DNA from: SCUD01 sp036824505 | GTDB lineage: Bacteria; Pseudomonadota; Gammaproteobacteria; Steroidobacterales; Steroidobacteraceae | Direction: 5' to 3' | Assembly (NCBI GenBank): GCA_036824505.1 | Contig: DAITAA010000003.1 | Span: 1-64,000, forward strand | DNA: 64,000 nt | Part shown: positions 7,574 through 16,685 of the stretch, piece after piece | Position numbering within the stretch: the stretch's first letter is position 1 | Layout: each line of letters opens with the position of its first letter | The notes under the pieces: model-generated | Told to the model about the DNA's origin: nothing | What the model saw: the letters and a program-made list of their open reading frames with translations, nothing else | The model's database searches: none | Made by a program: the position numbers and the translations under genes

Positions 7574-10384
7574 CTATGCAACCGAACGCTTGGGCGCGAG
7601 ATCCGCGATGCGATAACGCCCGGTGGCCGTCAGACGGTCGTATGCCGAATGCCGGCGACGGAGTTCCGCCCGGCGTTCGCTGAATGCCATGGTCGTGAGT
7701 GCATCCAGCGAGCAGGACTTCGCGAACAGGAAACCCTGTCCCGCGACGCAGCCGAGTTCCAGAAGTTCCGCGACCTGGTCTTCCTGTTCAACGCCCTCGG
7801 CGATGGTCTCGAGTCCCAGTGTTTCGCCGAGCACCACGACGGCACGCGCGAGCTCCGGGCCGTCGCCGGTTTCGGTCAGGCGGCCGACGAACGAACGATC
7901 GATCTTGAGGATGTCGATCGGAAATCGATGCAGATACGAGAGTGACGAGTAACCGGTACCGAAGTCGTCGATTGCGAGGCGAACGCCTAGAGCCTTCAGC
8001 TTCCTGAAGCGCTCGAGGTTGAGTTCAGTATTGTGCATGATCGTGCTTTCGGTCAGCTCGATCACCAGGTTTTCCGGCTCCAGGCCCGAAGCCTCGAGCG
8101 CATTCTGCACGTCAGACACGAGGTCGGCATGCAGCAAGTGACGACCGGAGATATTGACCGCGACCCGCAATGCGCTGCCGGATGCAATCGAATCCCGCCA
8201 GCCGCGGACGCTTCTGCAGGCTTCCGCCAGCACCCAGCGTCCGAGTTCCACGATCTGGCCCGATTCCTCGGCGGCCGCTATGAAACTCCCCGGCATGACC
8301 AGGCCCTGTTCGGGGTGATTCCAGCGCACGAGGGCTTCGACGCCCAGCAGTTCCCTGGTCTTCAGGTCGATGACCGGCTGGTATTCGAGGAAGAACTCCT
8401 TGTTCTTGAGCGCCCGATCGATGTCCGCCGCAAGCCGCAGCCGCTCGCGCAGCTGCTCCTGCATGCGTGTCTGGAAGACCACGTATCGCCCCTTGCCTGA
8501 CGCCTTCGCGCTGTACATCGCGATATCGGCGTTGCGCAGCAATTGCTCGGTGTCGTCACCGTCCTGCGAAAATGCCAGGCCAATGCTGGCGGCGACAAAC
8601 ATCGGGTTGCCATCCAGCAGCAAGGGTTGCTTGAAGGAATCGATGATGCATCCCGCGATCCGTTCGACATCGGCTCTGTCGACGATCCCTTCCAGAAGTA
8701 TCGCGAATTCGTCGCCGCCCAGGCGCGCGACGGTATCTGCCGAGCGCGTGCTCATCACCAGGCGCTGCGCCGCGGTCTGCAACAGCCGGTCGCCGGCGTC
8801 GTGGCCGAGTGAATCATTGACGTTCTTGAAGTCGTCGAGATCGAGGAACAGGACCGCGATCTGCTGCCGGGAGCGCTGGCCCAGCGCGAGCGCGTGCTGC
8901 ACGCGATTCCGGAACAGGCTGCGGTTCGCCAGCAGTGTCAGTGGATCGTGGAATGCGAGCTGGCGCAACTGCTCTTCGAGCGTCTTGCGCTCGCTGACGT
9001 CACGCAGGTTGATTGCAAGGCCGCTGACCGCAGGATCATCCAGAAGGTTGCTGCCGACGCATTCAAGCGTATAACGCCTGGAATGGCTACTAACCGCAAT
9101 CTCGACCGGGCCAACAGCCTTGCCGTGAGTAGCGGTCACATCAGCCAGGAATGTTGCAAGGCGGTCCCGATCTTCCTCGGAGCAAAGCTTGAACAGATTC
9201 TTGCCGATCAGCGAGTCCGTATGCATCGCGAATATGCGCTCAGCGGCCGGTGATGTGAAACGCAGTTGCCCCTGAATGTCCGTGATCAAGATGACGTCTG
9301 AGGAGTTCCTGATCAGCGACGCGTATCGTGCCTCGACGATGCCGGCGGCGCGGCGCTCGCGCAGCGATGCGTCGTCGCGCAGGATCACGCCCTGGCGCAA
9401 CATGACGAGCAATGTCAGCGCGAATATGACGACGGTCATGACGGCGGTCGGTTTGCCGACTTCGCCTCTCTCGAAGTACACCAGCACGAGGAATGAGACC
9501 ATCATCGCGAGGTACGGCAGGCCCTGGACCACAGCATTGCCGAACGAACCCATCGTGTCCTTGAGGGGCGGCGGGCCGCGCAGCTGTTCGCGTGCTGCGG
9601 CGACCAGCCATGCGTAGCACGACAGGTAGAGCACGTCGGGCAGTCCGCCTGGCAGGTAGTTACCGCTCACCTTTGCCATTGCCCAGACGATGTCGGCGAG
9701 GGACATGGTTGCGAAGCCAACCGTCAGCAACAGGAGTGTGCGACGCCCGAGGGGACCGGCGCCCGCATTCAATAGAAGCACGCCGAACGCCAGCACCATG
9801 ATGCAATTCAGCGCGATGTATGTCTGGCTCAGGACGTACTTGATCAAGTCCGCATCGCCACCAGCGTTAACCGATGGTCGGATCACGAAGAACCAGAAGA
9901 ACGCGCCAAAACCCAGCATCAGGATGAAGCTGTCGAGTGCGAGGCGGCCCCAGGGCACGCGCAAGGAACCGGCGCGGATGACGGTCGATATCGCCGAGAA
10001 CACCAGTGGGTAAAACGCGAGGAAGAATACGTCGCCAATCGACGGGAACGGGTCGTGTCCGAAAAACCAGTAGATCGAATTTTGCAGGTTGCCGGCGCCG
10101 TAGACGACGAGCGCTGCAGCCATGAGCTGCCAGGCGCGGCGCGCGGATGGTTCCTGTTCGCTGCGCGCCGCCACCACCGCGAGCAATGCCACGCCAATGC
10201 TGGTGGGCAAGTCGGAAAACAGCGTGAAAAACTCTTTCCAGGGCCCTGAGCCGAGGCCCAGGACGGTCACCAGGATAGTTGCGACAATGTAGACGAGGAG
10301 GCCGATCGCGACGGCGCCTGTCCAGCCGGCCGCGAAAGGATCGCGTGGCGCATTGATGAGCGTTGGTACCGTGGCCGAAGACAT
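7574..10384 (-). CDS. membrane-bound GGDEF-EAL protein with PAS domain
   Basis: 936 aa, starting at the ATG at 10384 preceded by AGGA. The first about 300 residues are a multi-pass membrane sensor (GWTGAVAIGLLVYIVATILV and further hydrophobic segments). A PAS domain follows at about 350-470 (NSSDVILITDIQGQLRF). The GGDEF domain has an intact RLGGDEFAILLEG near 556. The EAL domain has VEALVRWNHPEQG near 682 and DDFGTGYSSLSYL, both with the metal and catalytic residues retained. It could therefore both make and degrade cyclic di-GMP, with the signal sensed at or in the membrane. An FNR/CRP-like palindrome lies about 95 nt upstream. It is monocistronic by spacing. Confidence 0.93.
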   Translation of the reverse strand: MSSATVPTLINAPRDPFAAGWTGAVAIGLLVYIVATILVTVLGLGSGPWKEFFTLFSDLPTSIGVALLAVVAARSEQEPSARRAWQLMAAALVVYGAGNLQNSIYWFFGHDPFPSIGDVFFLAFYPLVFSAISTVIRAGSLRVPWGRLALDSFILMLGFGAFFWFFVIRPSVNAGGDADLIKYVLSQTYIALNCIMVLAFGVLLLNAGAGPLGRRTLLLLTVGFATMSLADIVWAMAKVSGNYLPGGLPDVLYLSCYAWLVAAAREQLRGPPPLKDTMGSFGNAVVQGLPYLAMMVSFLVLVYFERGEVGKPTAVMTVVIFALTLLVMLRQGVILRDDASLRERRAAGIVEARYASLIRNSSDVILITDIQGQLRFTSPAAERIFAMHTDSLIGKNLFKLCSEEDRDRLATFLADVTATHGKAVGPVEIAVSSHSRRYTLECVGSNLLDDPAVSGLAINLRDVSERKTLEEQLRQLAFHDPLTLLANRSLFRNRVQHALALGQRSRQQIAVLFLDLDDFKNVNDSLGHDAGDRLLQTAAQRLVMSTRSADTVARLGGDEFAILLEGIVDRADVERIAGCIIDSFKQPLLLDGNPMFVAASIGLAFSQDGDDTEQLLRNADIAMYSAKASGKGRYVVFQTRMQEQLRERLRLAADIDRALKNKEFFLEYQPVIDLKTRELLGVEALVRWNHPEQGLVMPGSFIAAAEESGQIVELGRWVLAEACRSVRGWRDSIASGSALRVAVNISGRHLLHADLVSDVQNALEASGLEPENLVIELTESTIMHNTELNLERFRKLKALGVRLAIDDFGTGYSSLSYLHRFPIDILKIDRSFVGRLTETGDGPELARAVVVLGETLGLETIAEGVEQEDQVAELLELGCVAGQGFLFAKSCSLDALTTMAFSERRAELRRRHSAYDRLTATGRYRIADLAPKRSVA

Positions 10385-10476
10385 TCCTGTGCGTGCCTGT
10401 TCCAGGTCGTTCACGCGGCCACCATGGCAAGCCCTTGGCCGCGTCATATGTAACCTTACCGGGCCCGGAACCAACT

Positions 10477-10488
10477 GTGATCTGGATC
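10477..10488. promoter_or_regulatory. FNR/CRP-like palindrome upstream of the GGDEF-EAL gene
   Basis: TGATCTGGATCA is a perfect TGAT-N4-ATCA palindrome. It is the inner part of the FNR/Anr consensus TTGAT-N4-ATCAA, and with its left flank (TGTGA) it also resembles a CRP half-site. It lies 93-104 nt upstream of the start at 10384. Oxygen or cAMP control of the cyclic-di-GMP enzyme is possible, but the outer bases of the FNR consensus are not matched. Confidence 0.3.
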
Positions 10489-10574
10489 AGGGATTTGGGT
10501 CGAAAACGGGCTTGGAGAACCCACAATTGGCAGGTTCGTGAGGCAAGACGGCCACGAAAGCATCGGGCGTTTCG

Positions 10575-11543
10575 CTAGGGACTCCACACGGCGTCGGCCA
10601 CACGCATCAGGTTCTCTCCCAGAATCCCACTGACGGCGGCGGGGGGGTAGCCGAGCCGTGCGAGCCGCGCGGCGATTTCCGGTATGGCTTCCGGGCCAAG
10701 GAATCCCATGCCGGCGCGATAACCCCATTCCGCGGGCCACAACTCGCGACTCTCGCGACCCGGTTCTTCGATGCCCGAGCCCTTGAACATGTAGTCGAGG
10801 CCGAGACCGACGTGCTCTGCGCCGATCAGCTGCGCGACGTAATCGATATTGCGCACCACCGCTTCCGCGGTCGGATCGCCGTCACCGAGGAACAGGCCCA
10901 CACCATTGATGCCGACGACTCCGCCGGTTGCTGCGCAGGCCCTGATCAAGTCGTCAGGAATGTTGCGTGGATGATCGCGCAGCCGGCGTGGATTGGAGTG
11001 CGAAAAGATCACCGGGCGGTCGGAGAGCTCCAGGATCTCGCGCGCCGTCCGGTATCCCGTGTGTGAACAGCACTTGATCATGCCGACCCGATCCATCTCG
11101 CGCAGGATTCCGCGCCCAAGGTTCGTCAAGCCTTCGTCATCCGGATCATGACAACCGCTGCCCGCGAGATTCCGCCGGTTGTAGACCAGCAGCATCCAGC
11201 GCACGCCGATCTGGTAAAGGAATTCGACGAGGCTCAGCTGTTCGCCAAGGGCGTAGACGCCCTCGACATCCAGGCACACCGCGAGGCGGCCCGAAGCCTT
11301 TGCCGCGCGGATGTCGCGCGTGGTGAGGCCCAGCACAAATTGGCCAGTATTAGCCTGGACGTAATGCCGGATGCTGGCGGCGGTGCGGACCAGGACTTCC
11401 AGCGGCACATGGCTGTCGCCGATATTGATGGTGACGGCATCGACACCTGATTTGCGGTAGCGCTCGATTCCCGGCAGCCACTGCTCGGTGTCGTTGAAAG
11501 GCAGACAGGCGTGGTTGTCCCAGACGATTCCGGCGGCATTCAT
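10575..11543 (-). CDS. M19 (renal dipeptidase-like) membrane dipeptidase family protein
   Basis: 322 aa. Family landmarks are DNHACLPFND near the N-terminus (the HxD metal site of M19 is here degenerate, D-N-H), DVEGVYALG (the bridging Glu), CCSHTGYRT and FSHSNPRRLRDHPRNIPDD (metal-binding histidines), and EHVGLGLDYMF (active-site Asp). There is no signal peptide, so it is probably cytosolic. M19 enzymes cleave dipeptides or D-amino-acid derivatives; the substrate is unknown here. Its start is only 18 nt from the divergent start at 11562, so the two promoters must overlap the opposite gene. Confidence 0.88.
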   Translation of the reverse strand: MNAAGIVWDNHACLPFNDTEQWLPGIERYRKSGVDAVTINIGDSHVPLEVLVRTAASIRHYVQANTGQFVLGLTTRDIRAAKASGRLAVCLDVEGVYALGEQLSLVEFLYQIGVRWMLLVYNRRNLAGSGCHDPDDEGLTNLGRGILREMDRVGMIKCCSHTGYRTAREILELSDRPVIFSHSNPRRLRDHPRNIPDDLIRACAATGGVVGINGVGLFLGDGDPTAEAVVRNIDYVAQLIGAEHVGLGLDYMFKGSGIEEPGRESRELWPAEWGYRAGMGFLGPEAIPEIAARLARLGYPPAAVSGILGENLMRVADAVWSP

Positions 11544-11561
11544 TGTGCTAGCATTCTAATC

Positions 11562-12065
11562 ATGAAAATATCCATGTACGAAGCTTGTGTGCCATCCGGC
11601 ATCCGCATGATGAACAGTATCGCGGCAATACTCGAGAAGGCGGCGGCACATGCCGAGGCGAAGAAGATCGACCCTGCAGTGCTGGTTAACGCCCGTCTTT
11701 ATCCGGACATGTTTCCGCTGCTGAGGCAGGTGCAGATCGCCTCGGATTCCGTCAAGGCCGGCGCCGCGAGGCTCGCGGGGCTGGAGCCGCCATCCTACGA
11801 AGACAATGAAAAGACGCTTCCGGAGCTGATTGCGCGCGCGAAAAAGACCGCTGCCTTCCTCGAGACCCTGAAGCCCGCGCAGTTCGAGGGTTCGGAAGAC
11901 CGGACCATCAAGTGGAAGTCACGAACGATCGAGCGGTCGATGCAGGGCCAGCCCTATCTGGTGCATCAGGTGCTGCCAAATCTCTATTTTCACGTGACGA
12001 CGGCTTACAACATCCTGCGGCATAACGGCGTCGAACTCGGCAAGATGGATTATCTCGGCGCCTGA
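11562..12065 (+). CDS. DUF1993 family protein
   Basis: 167 aa, from the ATG beginning MKISMYEACVPSGIRMM. The pattern of an N-terminal helix, then ARLYPDMFPLLRQVQIASD, YEDNEKTLPELIARA and the C-terminal FHVTTAYNILRHNGVELGKMDY is the DUF1993 (DinB-like helical bundle) family. That family is of unknown function and often encoded as a single gene. No signal peptide or membrane segment. The stop is followed after 2 nt by the convergent pirin gene. Confidence 0.88.
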   Translation: MKISMYEACVPSGIRMMNSIAAILEKAAAHAEAKKIDPAVLVNARLYPDMFPLLRQVQIASDSVKAGAARLAGLEPPSYEDNEKTLPELIARAKKTAAFLETLKPAQFEGSEDRTIKWKSRTIERSMQGQPYLVHQVLPNLYFHVTTAYNILRHNGVELGKMDYLGA

Positions 12066-12067
12066 GT

Positions 12068-12952
12068 TCAGCCGGAAGCCGGCAGGCTGCCAAATCGCCC
12101 GCTCTGGTAGTCACGAATCGCCTCAGCGATTTCACGTTCGCTCGTCATGACGAACGGTCCGTAACCCACCACGGGCTCATTGAGCGGCTGGCCGCTCAGC
12201 AGCAGGAGCGTCGCATCGGTATCCACTCCGATCGTGAATTCACCGCCGCTGCGATCCAGGATCACGAGTTGCGCTTCACCCGCGGCCTGCTTGCCATTGA
12301 TCAGGGTGCGCCCATGCATCGGAATGATCGCCGTCGTGTGGCCATCCGGTGTCGCCAATGTGGCGGTCTTGCCTGCCTTCAACCGCAAGTCCCAGACATT
12401 GACGGGCGTGAACGTCCTGGCTGGGCCCTTGTGCCCGGCGAATTCACCGGCGATCACGCGCAGGCGTCCCGCGTCACCTGGTAACGCGACGGACGGGATG
12501 TCGCGATCGAGCAGCGTCTGGTACCCGGGCGCCGCCATCTTGTCCTTTGCCGGGAGGTTGACCCAGAGCTGCATCATCTCCATGGGGCCGCCCACGCGCG
12601 TGAACCTCTCCGAATGAAATTCCTCGTGAATGATCCCGGAGGCGGCCGTCATCCATTGCACGTCGCCCGGGCCGATGCGCCCGCCATTGCCGGCCGAATC
12701 GCGGTGCTCCAGCTCGCCCTGGTAGACGATCGTGACGGTCTCGAATCCGCGGTGCGGATGTTCGCCGACGCCGCGGCGCTGGGCGGCGGGCGCGAAATTT
12801 CGCGGTGCCGCGTAATCCAGCATCAGGAACGGGCTCAACTGCTCGCGCCCGAGGCCGTCGTAGCTGAAGATCGACCGCACGGGAAATCCGTCACCGACCC
12901 AGTGCGGGGGATTCGGATCATGGATCGCGAGTACCTTTCGCATCCTGGTCAT
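12068..12952 (-). CDS. pirin family protein (second of tandem pair)
   Basis: 294 aa. The bicupin signature is complete: GVGEHPHRGFETVTIVYQGELEHRD gives two of the metal-binding His, followed by GPGDVQWMTAASGIIHEEFH (third His and Glu). The C-terminal cupin follows, with MHGRTLINGKQA. Pirins are iron-binding cupins acting as quercetinases or redox-sensing regulators; which one applies here is unclear. The ATG at 12952 overlaps the stop of the upstream pirin (ATGA), so the two are co-translated. Confidence 0.92.
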   Translation of the reverse strand: MTRMRKVLAIHDPNPPHWVGDGFPVRSIFSYDGLGREQLSPFLMLDYAAPRNFAPAAQRRGVGEHPHRGFETVTIVYQGELEHRDSAGNGGRIGPGDVQWMTAASGIIHEEFHSERFTRVGGPMEMMQLWVNLPAKDKMAAPGYQTLLDRDIPSVALPGDAGRLRVIAGEFAGHKGPARTFTPVNVWDLRLKAGKTATLATPDGHTTAIIPMHGRTLINGKQAAGEAQLVILDRSGGEFTIGVDTDATLLLLSGQPLNEPVVGYGPFVMTSEREIAEAIRDYQSGRFGSLPASG

Positions 12953-13854
12953 CGGGCCTCCTTGACCTGCAGACTCTTCGGGTCCGGCGCTATCAGCGGC
13001 TGGCCCCTGGCGCCATGGACCTTGCCGAAACGCCGGCCTGCGATCCAGTCCTGCGTCGCGGTCTCCACTTCGGCCGAGGTGCGTGCGACAAAGTTCCACC
13101 AGACCAGGATTTCCTCGCCGAATGGCGCGCCGCCGATCAACAGCATCCTGGACGCGGCGGATGATGCAAGTTCCAGCGACGACTGGCCTGTGCCGAGGTA
13201 GAGGAGGGTGCCCGGCTCGAGCATTTCTCCATTCAGGCTTTGCGCACCCTCGAGTGTCAATGCGGCATGCTCAAATGAAGGCTCGAGCGGCAGGGTCATC
13301 CTTGCAGGCCCACGGGTGGCGAGGTCGAGACCGATGATCGACGTATAGACTCTTGCGGGCGATCGTTCGCCGTCGCATTCGCCGGCCAGCACGGTGATCC
13401 GGAATCCGCCTCGATCGATGATCGGCAGATCCGGGTAGTGATGGAAGTCCGGCTCGCGATGACGCTCGGAATCCGGCAGCGCAATCCAGAGCTGCGTGGA
13501 GTGAAAGCGCCCCGCACGCCCGGCAGGTGATTCTTCGGAATGCGAGATGCCGCGGCCGGCGGTCATCAGGTTGACCTGTCCGGGCCGGATCAGCTGCTCG
13601 CACCCCAGGCTGTCCCGATGCAGCACTTCTCCCTCGATCATCCAGGTGAAAGTCTGCAGGCCGATGTGCGGGTGCGGGCCAATGGTGAGGCCCTGATCCG
13701 GCGCGTAATCCACCGGACCCGCGTGATCGAGGAAGCACCAGGCGCCCACCATGCGGCGATGACGGTTTGGAACCGCGCGGCGAATCTCGAATCCATCGCC
13801 GATCAGCGCGCGACGGGCCTCGAGACGTTCGTACTGCCCTGCAACACCGGTCAT
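12949..13854 (-). CDS. pirin family protein (first of tandem pair)
   Basis: 301 aa, starting at the ATG at 13854, which has AGAAGG 9 nt upstream; a GTG at 13863 is too close to that site. Pirin motifs: GPHPHIGLQTFTWMIEGEVLHRDS with the metal His pair, then GQVNLMTAGRGISHSEES and a C-terminal cupin ending in the pirin_C pattern GAPFGEEILVWWNFV. GEEI-WWNFV is typical of the pirin subgroup with a long C-terminal segment, so it differs in type from its downstream neighbour rather than being a recent copy. Role as an oxidative-stress or flavonoid-degrading cupin is inferred from the family. Confidence 0.92.
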   Translation of the reverse strand: MTGVAGQYERLEARRALIGDGFEIRRAVPNRHRRMVGAWCFLDHAGPVDYAPDQGLTIGPHPHIGLQTFTWMIEGEVLHRDSLGCEQLIRPGQVNLMTAGRGISHSEESPAGRAGRFHSTQLWIALPDSERHREPDFHHYPDLPIIDRGGFRITVLAGECDGERSPARVYTSIIGLDLATRGPARMTLPLEPSFEHAALTLEGAQSLNGEMLEPGTLLYLGTGQSSLELASSAASRMLLIGGAPFGEEILVWWNFVARTSAEVETATQDWIAGRRFGKVHGARGQPLIAPDPKSLQVKEAR

Positions 13855-13961
13855 TCGGCACACCTTCTTTCAATGTGGGGGTACCGACATCATGCGGTGA
13901 GGTGGCGGGCCCTGACAATCGGTAGTAGTCTCATGCCACCCTGCCTGCACGAGAGAGAGCC

Positions 13962-14417
13962 ATGAAATTGCTGGTAAATGGCAAGCAACACGAGGTGGCC
14001 GCTCCCCCGGACATGCCGCTGCTTTGGGTCATTCGCGACCTGCTGGGGATGACCGGCACCAAGTACGGTTGTGGCATCGCACAATGCGGTGCCTGCACGG
14101 TGCATCTGGACGGTGCGCCCACGCGCTCGTGCATCACGCCAGTCTCGGCGGTAGGCGACCGGGAAGTCCTGACCATTGAAGGTCTGGATGAAAAGGGCGG
14201 GCACCCGGTACAGCGCGCCTGGGCTGAACTCGACGTCGTGCAGTGCGGTTATTGTCAGTCGGGCCAGATCATGTCCGCTGCGGCGCTGATCGCGCGCATG
14301 CCGAAACCGAGTGACACCGACATCGATCAGGCAATGTCCGGGAATATCTGCCGTTGCGGCACCTACCCGCGCATCCGCGCAGCCGTGCACCGTGCCGCGG
14401 CTCTCGCGAGGAGATGA
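13962..14417 (+). CDS. [2Fe-2S] subunit of molybdenum hydroxylase (IorA type)
   Basis: 151 aa. The plant-type ferredoxin site CGIAQCGACTVHLDG with a distal Cys (RSCITP) is followed by the second, helical cluster CGYCQSGQIMSA and NICRCGTYPRI. This is the small electron-transfer subunit of xanthine dehydrogenase family enzymes and is closest in layout to the isoquinoline 1-oxidoreductase alpha subunit. It passes electrons from the molybdopterin subunit encoded 4 nt downstream. It has no leader of its own, so it presumably rides with the Tat-exported partner. A good GAGAGAG Shine-Dalgarno precedes the ATG. Confidence 0.93.
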   Translation: MKLLVNGKQHEVAAPPDMPLLWVIRDLLGMTGTKYGCGIAQCGACTVHLDGAPTRSCITPVSAVGDREVLTIEGLDEKGGHPVQRAWAELDVVQCGYCQSGQIMSAAALIARMPKPSDTDIDQAMSGNICRCGTYPRIRAAVHRAAALARR

Positions 14418-14420
14418 ACC

Positions 14421-16580
14421 ATGAACCCGTTACCCTGGCTTTCGCGACGCGAGTTTCTGCAGACCGGTGCGCTGGTCGGCGGCGGCCTGGTCATAGGCTT
14501 CGTCGTTCCCGGGGCAGGGCGTCTGGCACAGGCGCAGGCCGCCGCGCCCGGGCCATTCATTCCGAACGCCTTCCTGCAGATCGACCACGATGACACGGTC
14601 AGGGTCCTGCTGGCGCATTCGGAGATGGGGCAGGGCATCTGGACCGCACTCCCAATGCTGATCGCCGAGGAACTCGACGCGGATTGGTCAAAAATCAGGG
14701 TCGAACATGCGCCGGCGGCGCCCGCTTACGCTCATACGGCATTTGGCGTGCAGATGACGGGTGGATCGAGCAGCACCTGGTCCGAATTCGAACGCTATCG
14801 CCGGGCGGGTGCAACGGCCCGCGCCATGCTCGTGCAGGCGGCAGCCGCGCGCTTCGGGGTCACTGCCGGGGATTGCCGCACTGGCGACGGTCAGGTCATC
14901 TGCGGCGAGAAACGCGCACGCTACGGCGAACTCGCCGATGACGCCGCGAAGCTCCCGCTCCCCGATCCGGCGAACATCGTTCTGAAGGATCCGAAGGACT
15001 GGAAGATCATCGGCAAGCCGACGAAACGCCTCGACACACCCGAGAAGATTACCGGCCGCGCGCGCTTCGGCATGGATGTGCAGTTCGCGGGACTGAAGAC
15101 CGCGGTCATCGCCCGCGCGCCGGTGTTTGGCGCCACGGTCAAGTCATTCGATGACAGTGCGGCCCGGGCCGTGCCGGGCGTCCTGAAAGTGGTGCAGGTC
15201 CCGAGCGGTGTAGCGGTCGTGGCCGAGCATTTCTGGGCCGCGAAGCTGGGCCGCGATGCGCTTTCGGTCGATTGGGACCTCGGTCCCAACGCCGCTCTCG
15301 ACTCGGATGCGATGCGGGTGCAGTTCCGGCAGCTCGCTGAAAAACCGGGCGCCGTCGCGGCGCAGGCGGGCGATCCGAAGACCGCAATGGCTGGTGCCGC
15401 GAAGGCGGTCGAGGCCGAGTACTTCGTGCCTTATCTGGCGCACGCGCCGATGGAACCGCTCAATTGTGCGGTCCGGATCGGGCCTGATCGCTGCGAGATA
15501 TGGACTGGCACGCAGTTCCAGACCATGGACCAGGGCGTGGCTGCCGGGATCACGGGCCTGAAGCCCGAGCAGGTTAGTATCCAGACGATGTTTCTGGGTG
15601 GCGGCTTTGGCCGCCGCGCGACGGCCGCCTCGGATTTCGTTGCGGACGCGGTGCACGTCGCCAAGGCTGCGGGTCTGCCCGTCAAGACGGTCTGGACCCG
15701 CGAGGACGACATGCACGGCGGTTACTACCGTCCGATGTATCTGCATCGCGCGCGCGTCGGCCTCGGCGCCGACGGCATGCCTGACGCATGGGAACACACG
15801 ATTGTCGGCCAGTCGATCGCAATGGGTACGTCATTCGAGTCGATGATGGTGCGCAATGGCGTCGACGAAACCTCGGTCGAGGGCGCGGCCAATTCGCCAT
15901 ACCTGAAATCGGTCGGGAATCATCGCGTTGAGCTGCATTCGCCGGTGACCGGGATACCCGTGCTCTGGTGGCGCTCGGTCGGCAACAGCCACACGGCCTT
16001 TGTGATGGAGAGTCTCGTTGACGAGCTGGCCGCGGCGGCCGCCAGGGATCCCGTCGAATACCGCCGCGCGCTCCTGAAGAATGAACCGCGTCATCTCGGC
16101 GTGCTGAATCTGGCGGCGGAGAAGGCTGGCTGGGGGCAGCCCCTGCCGGCGGGCCGCGCGCGCGGCATCGCTGTGCATTTCTCATTTGCGAGCTGGTTCG
16201 CCCAGGTGGCGGAAGTCTCGGTGAATCAGGGTGCTATCCGCGTACACCGCGTGGTTTGCGCCGTGGACTGCGGCGTCGCGGTCAATCCCGAGGCCATCCG
16301 CGCGCAGGTCGAATCGGCCGTGGCCTTTGGTCTCAGTGCTGCGCTTCACGGCAAACTGACATTCAAGGACGGGCGCGTGCAGCAATCGAACTTCCATGAT
16401 TTTCCTGTATTACGCCTCTCCGAAATGCCGGACGTCGAGGTCCATATCGTTTCCAGCAGCGAGAAGCCGGGTGGCATTGGCGAGCCCGGCGTGCCGCCGG
16501 TCGCGCCGGCGGTCGCGAATGCCGTGTTCGCCTTGACCGGAAAGCGCCTGCGCGAAATGCCCTTCAGGCTTGCGGGCTGA
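14421..16580 (+). CDS. molybdopterin-binding subunit of aldehyde/isoquinoline-type oxidoreductase (IorB type)
   Basis: 719 aa. The N-terminus has a twin-arginine leader: SRREFLQTGALVGGGLVIG, with RR at residues 9-10. Next come two halves of the xanthine dehydrogenase-type molybdopterin domain (ITGRARFGMDVQFAGL; MFLGGGFGRR at the Mo-pterin site; GIGEPGVPPVAPAVANA with the catalytic Glu region). There is no FAD subunit gene next to it, so electrons probably leave to a cytochrome or another acceptor, as in IorAB. It acts in the periplasm after Tat export as a folded complex. The substrate is unknown. The cofactor could come from the Moco operon at 45.2-50.3 kb. Confidence 0.92.
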   Translation: MNPLPWLSRREFLQTGALVGGGLVIGFVVPGAGRLAQAQAAAPGPFIPNAFLQIDHDDTVRVLLAHSEMGQGIWTALPMLIAEELDADWSKIRVEHAPAAPAYAHTAFGVQMTGGSSSTWSEFERYRRAGATARAMLVQAAAARFGVTAGDCRTGDGQVICGEKRARYGELADDAAKLPLPDPANIVLKDPKDWKIIGKPTKRLDTPEKITGRARFGMDVQFAGLKTAVIARAPVFGATVKSFDDSAARAVPGVLKVVQVPSGVAVVAEHFWAAKLGRDALSVDWDLGPNAALDSDAMRVQFRQLAEKPGAVAAQAGDPKTAMAGAAKAVEAEYFVPYLAHAPMEPLNCAVRIGPDRCEIWTGTQFQTMDQGVAAGITGLKPEQVSIQTMFLGGGFGRRATAASDFVADAVHVAKAAGLPVKTVWTREDDMHGGYYRPMYLHRARVGLGADGMPDAWEHTIVGQSIAMGTSFESMMVRNGVDETSVEGAANSPYLKSVGNHRVELHSPVTGIPVLWWRSVGNSHTAFVMESLVDELAAAAARDPVEYRRALLKNEPRHLGVLNLAAEKAGWGQPLPAGRARGIAVHFSFASWFAQVAEVSVNQGAIRVHRVVCAVDCGVAVNPEAIRAQVESAVAFGLSAALHGKLTFKDGRVQQSNFHDFPVLRLSEMPDVEVHIVSSSEKPGGIGEPGVPPVAPAVANAVFALTGKRLREMPFRLAG

Positions 16581-16685
16581 CGAGCCGGCGATGCCTGCGA
16601 ATGCCTGCATGTCAGCGCGGGCCGTGCCACCGAGTACATCGAGGCAATCGTCGAACGCGACGACGGTCGCTGGCTGATTTCGCCG
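16581..16685 (+). other. gap with coding-like in-frame relic, no start codon
   Basis: Between the hydroxylase stop and the hydrolase ATG, the frame shared by both reads open: HVSAGRATEYIEAIVERD, then DGRWLISP, running straight into the hydrolase start. Codon use is strongly GC3-biased as in real genes here, but there is no ATG, GTG or TTG in frame after the stop at 16580. The ending DGRWLISPM resembles the last strand of NTF2-like (SnoaL/DUF4440) proteins. The simplest reading is the 3' remnant of a deleted gene. An N-terminal extension of the hydrolase from a CTG is less likely. Confidence 0.4.

Noticed and set aside
10505..10535. GAACC...GGTTC short inverted repeat, considered as a terminator for the dipeptidase or GGDEF-EAL genes
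   Set aside because: Five-base arms, an 11-nt loop and no T-run; too weak to call.
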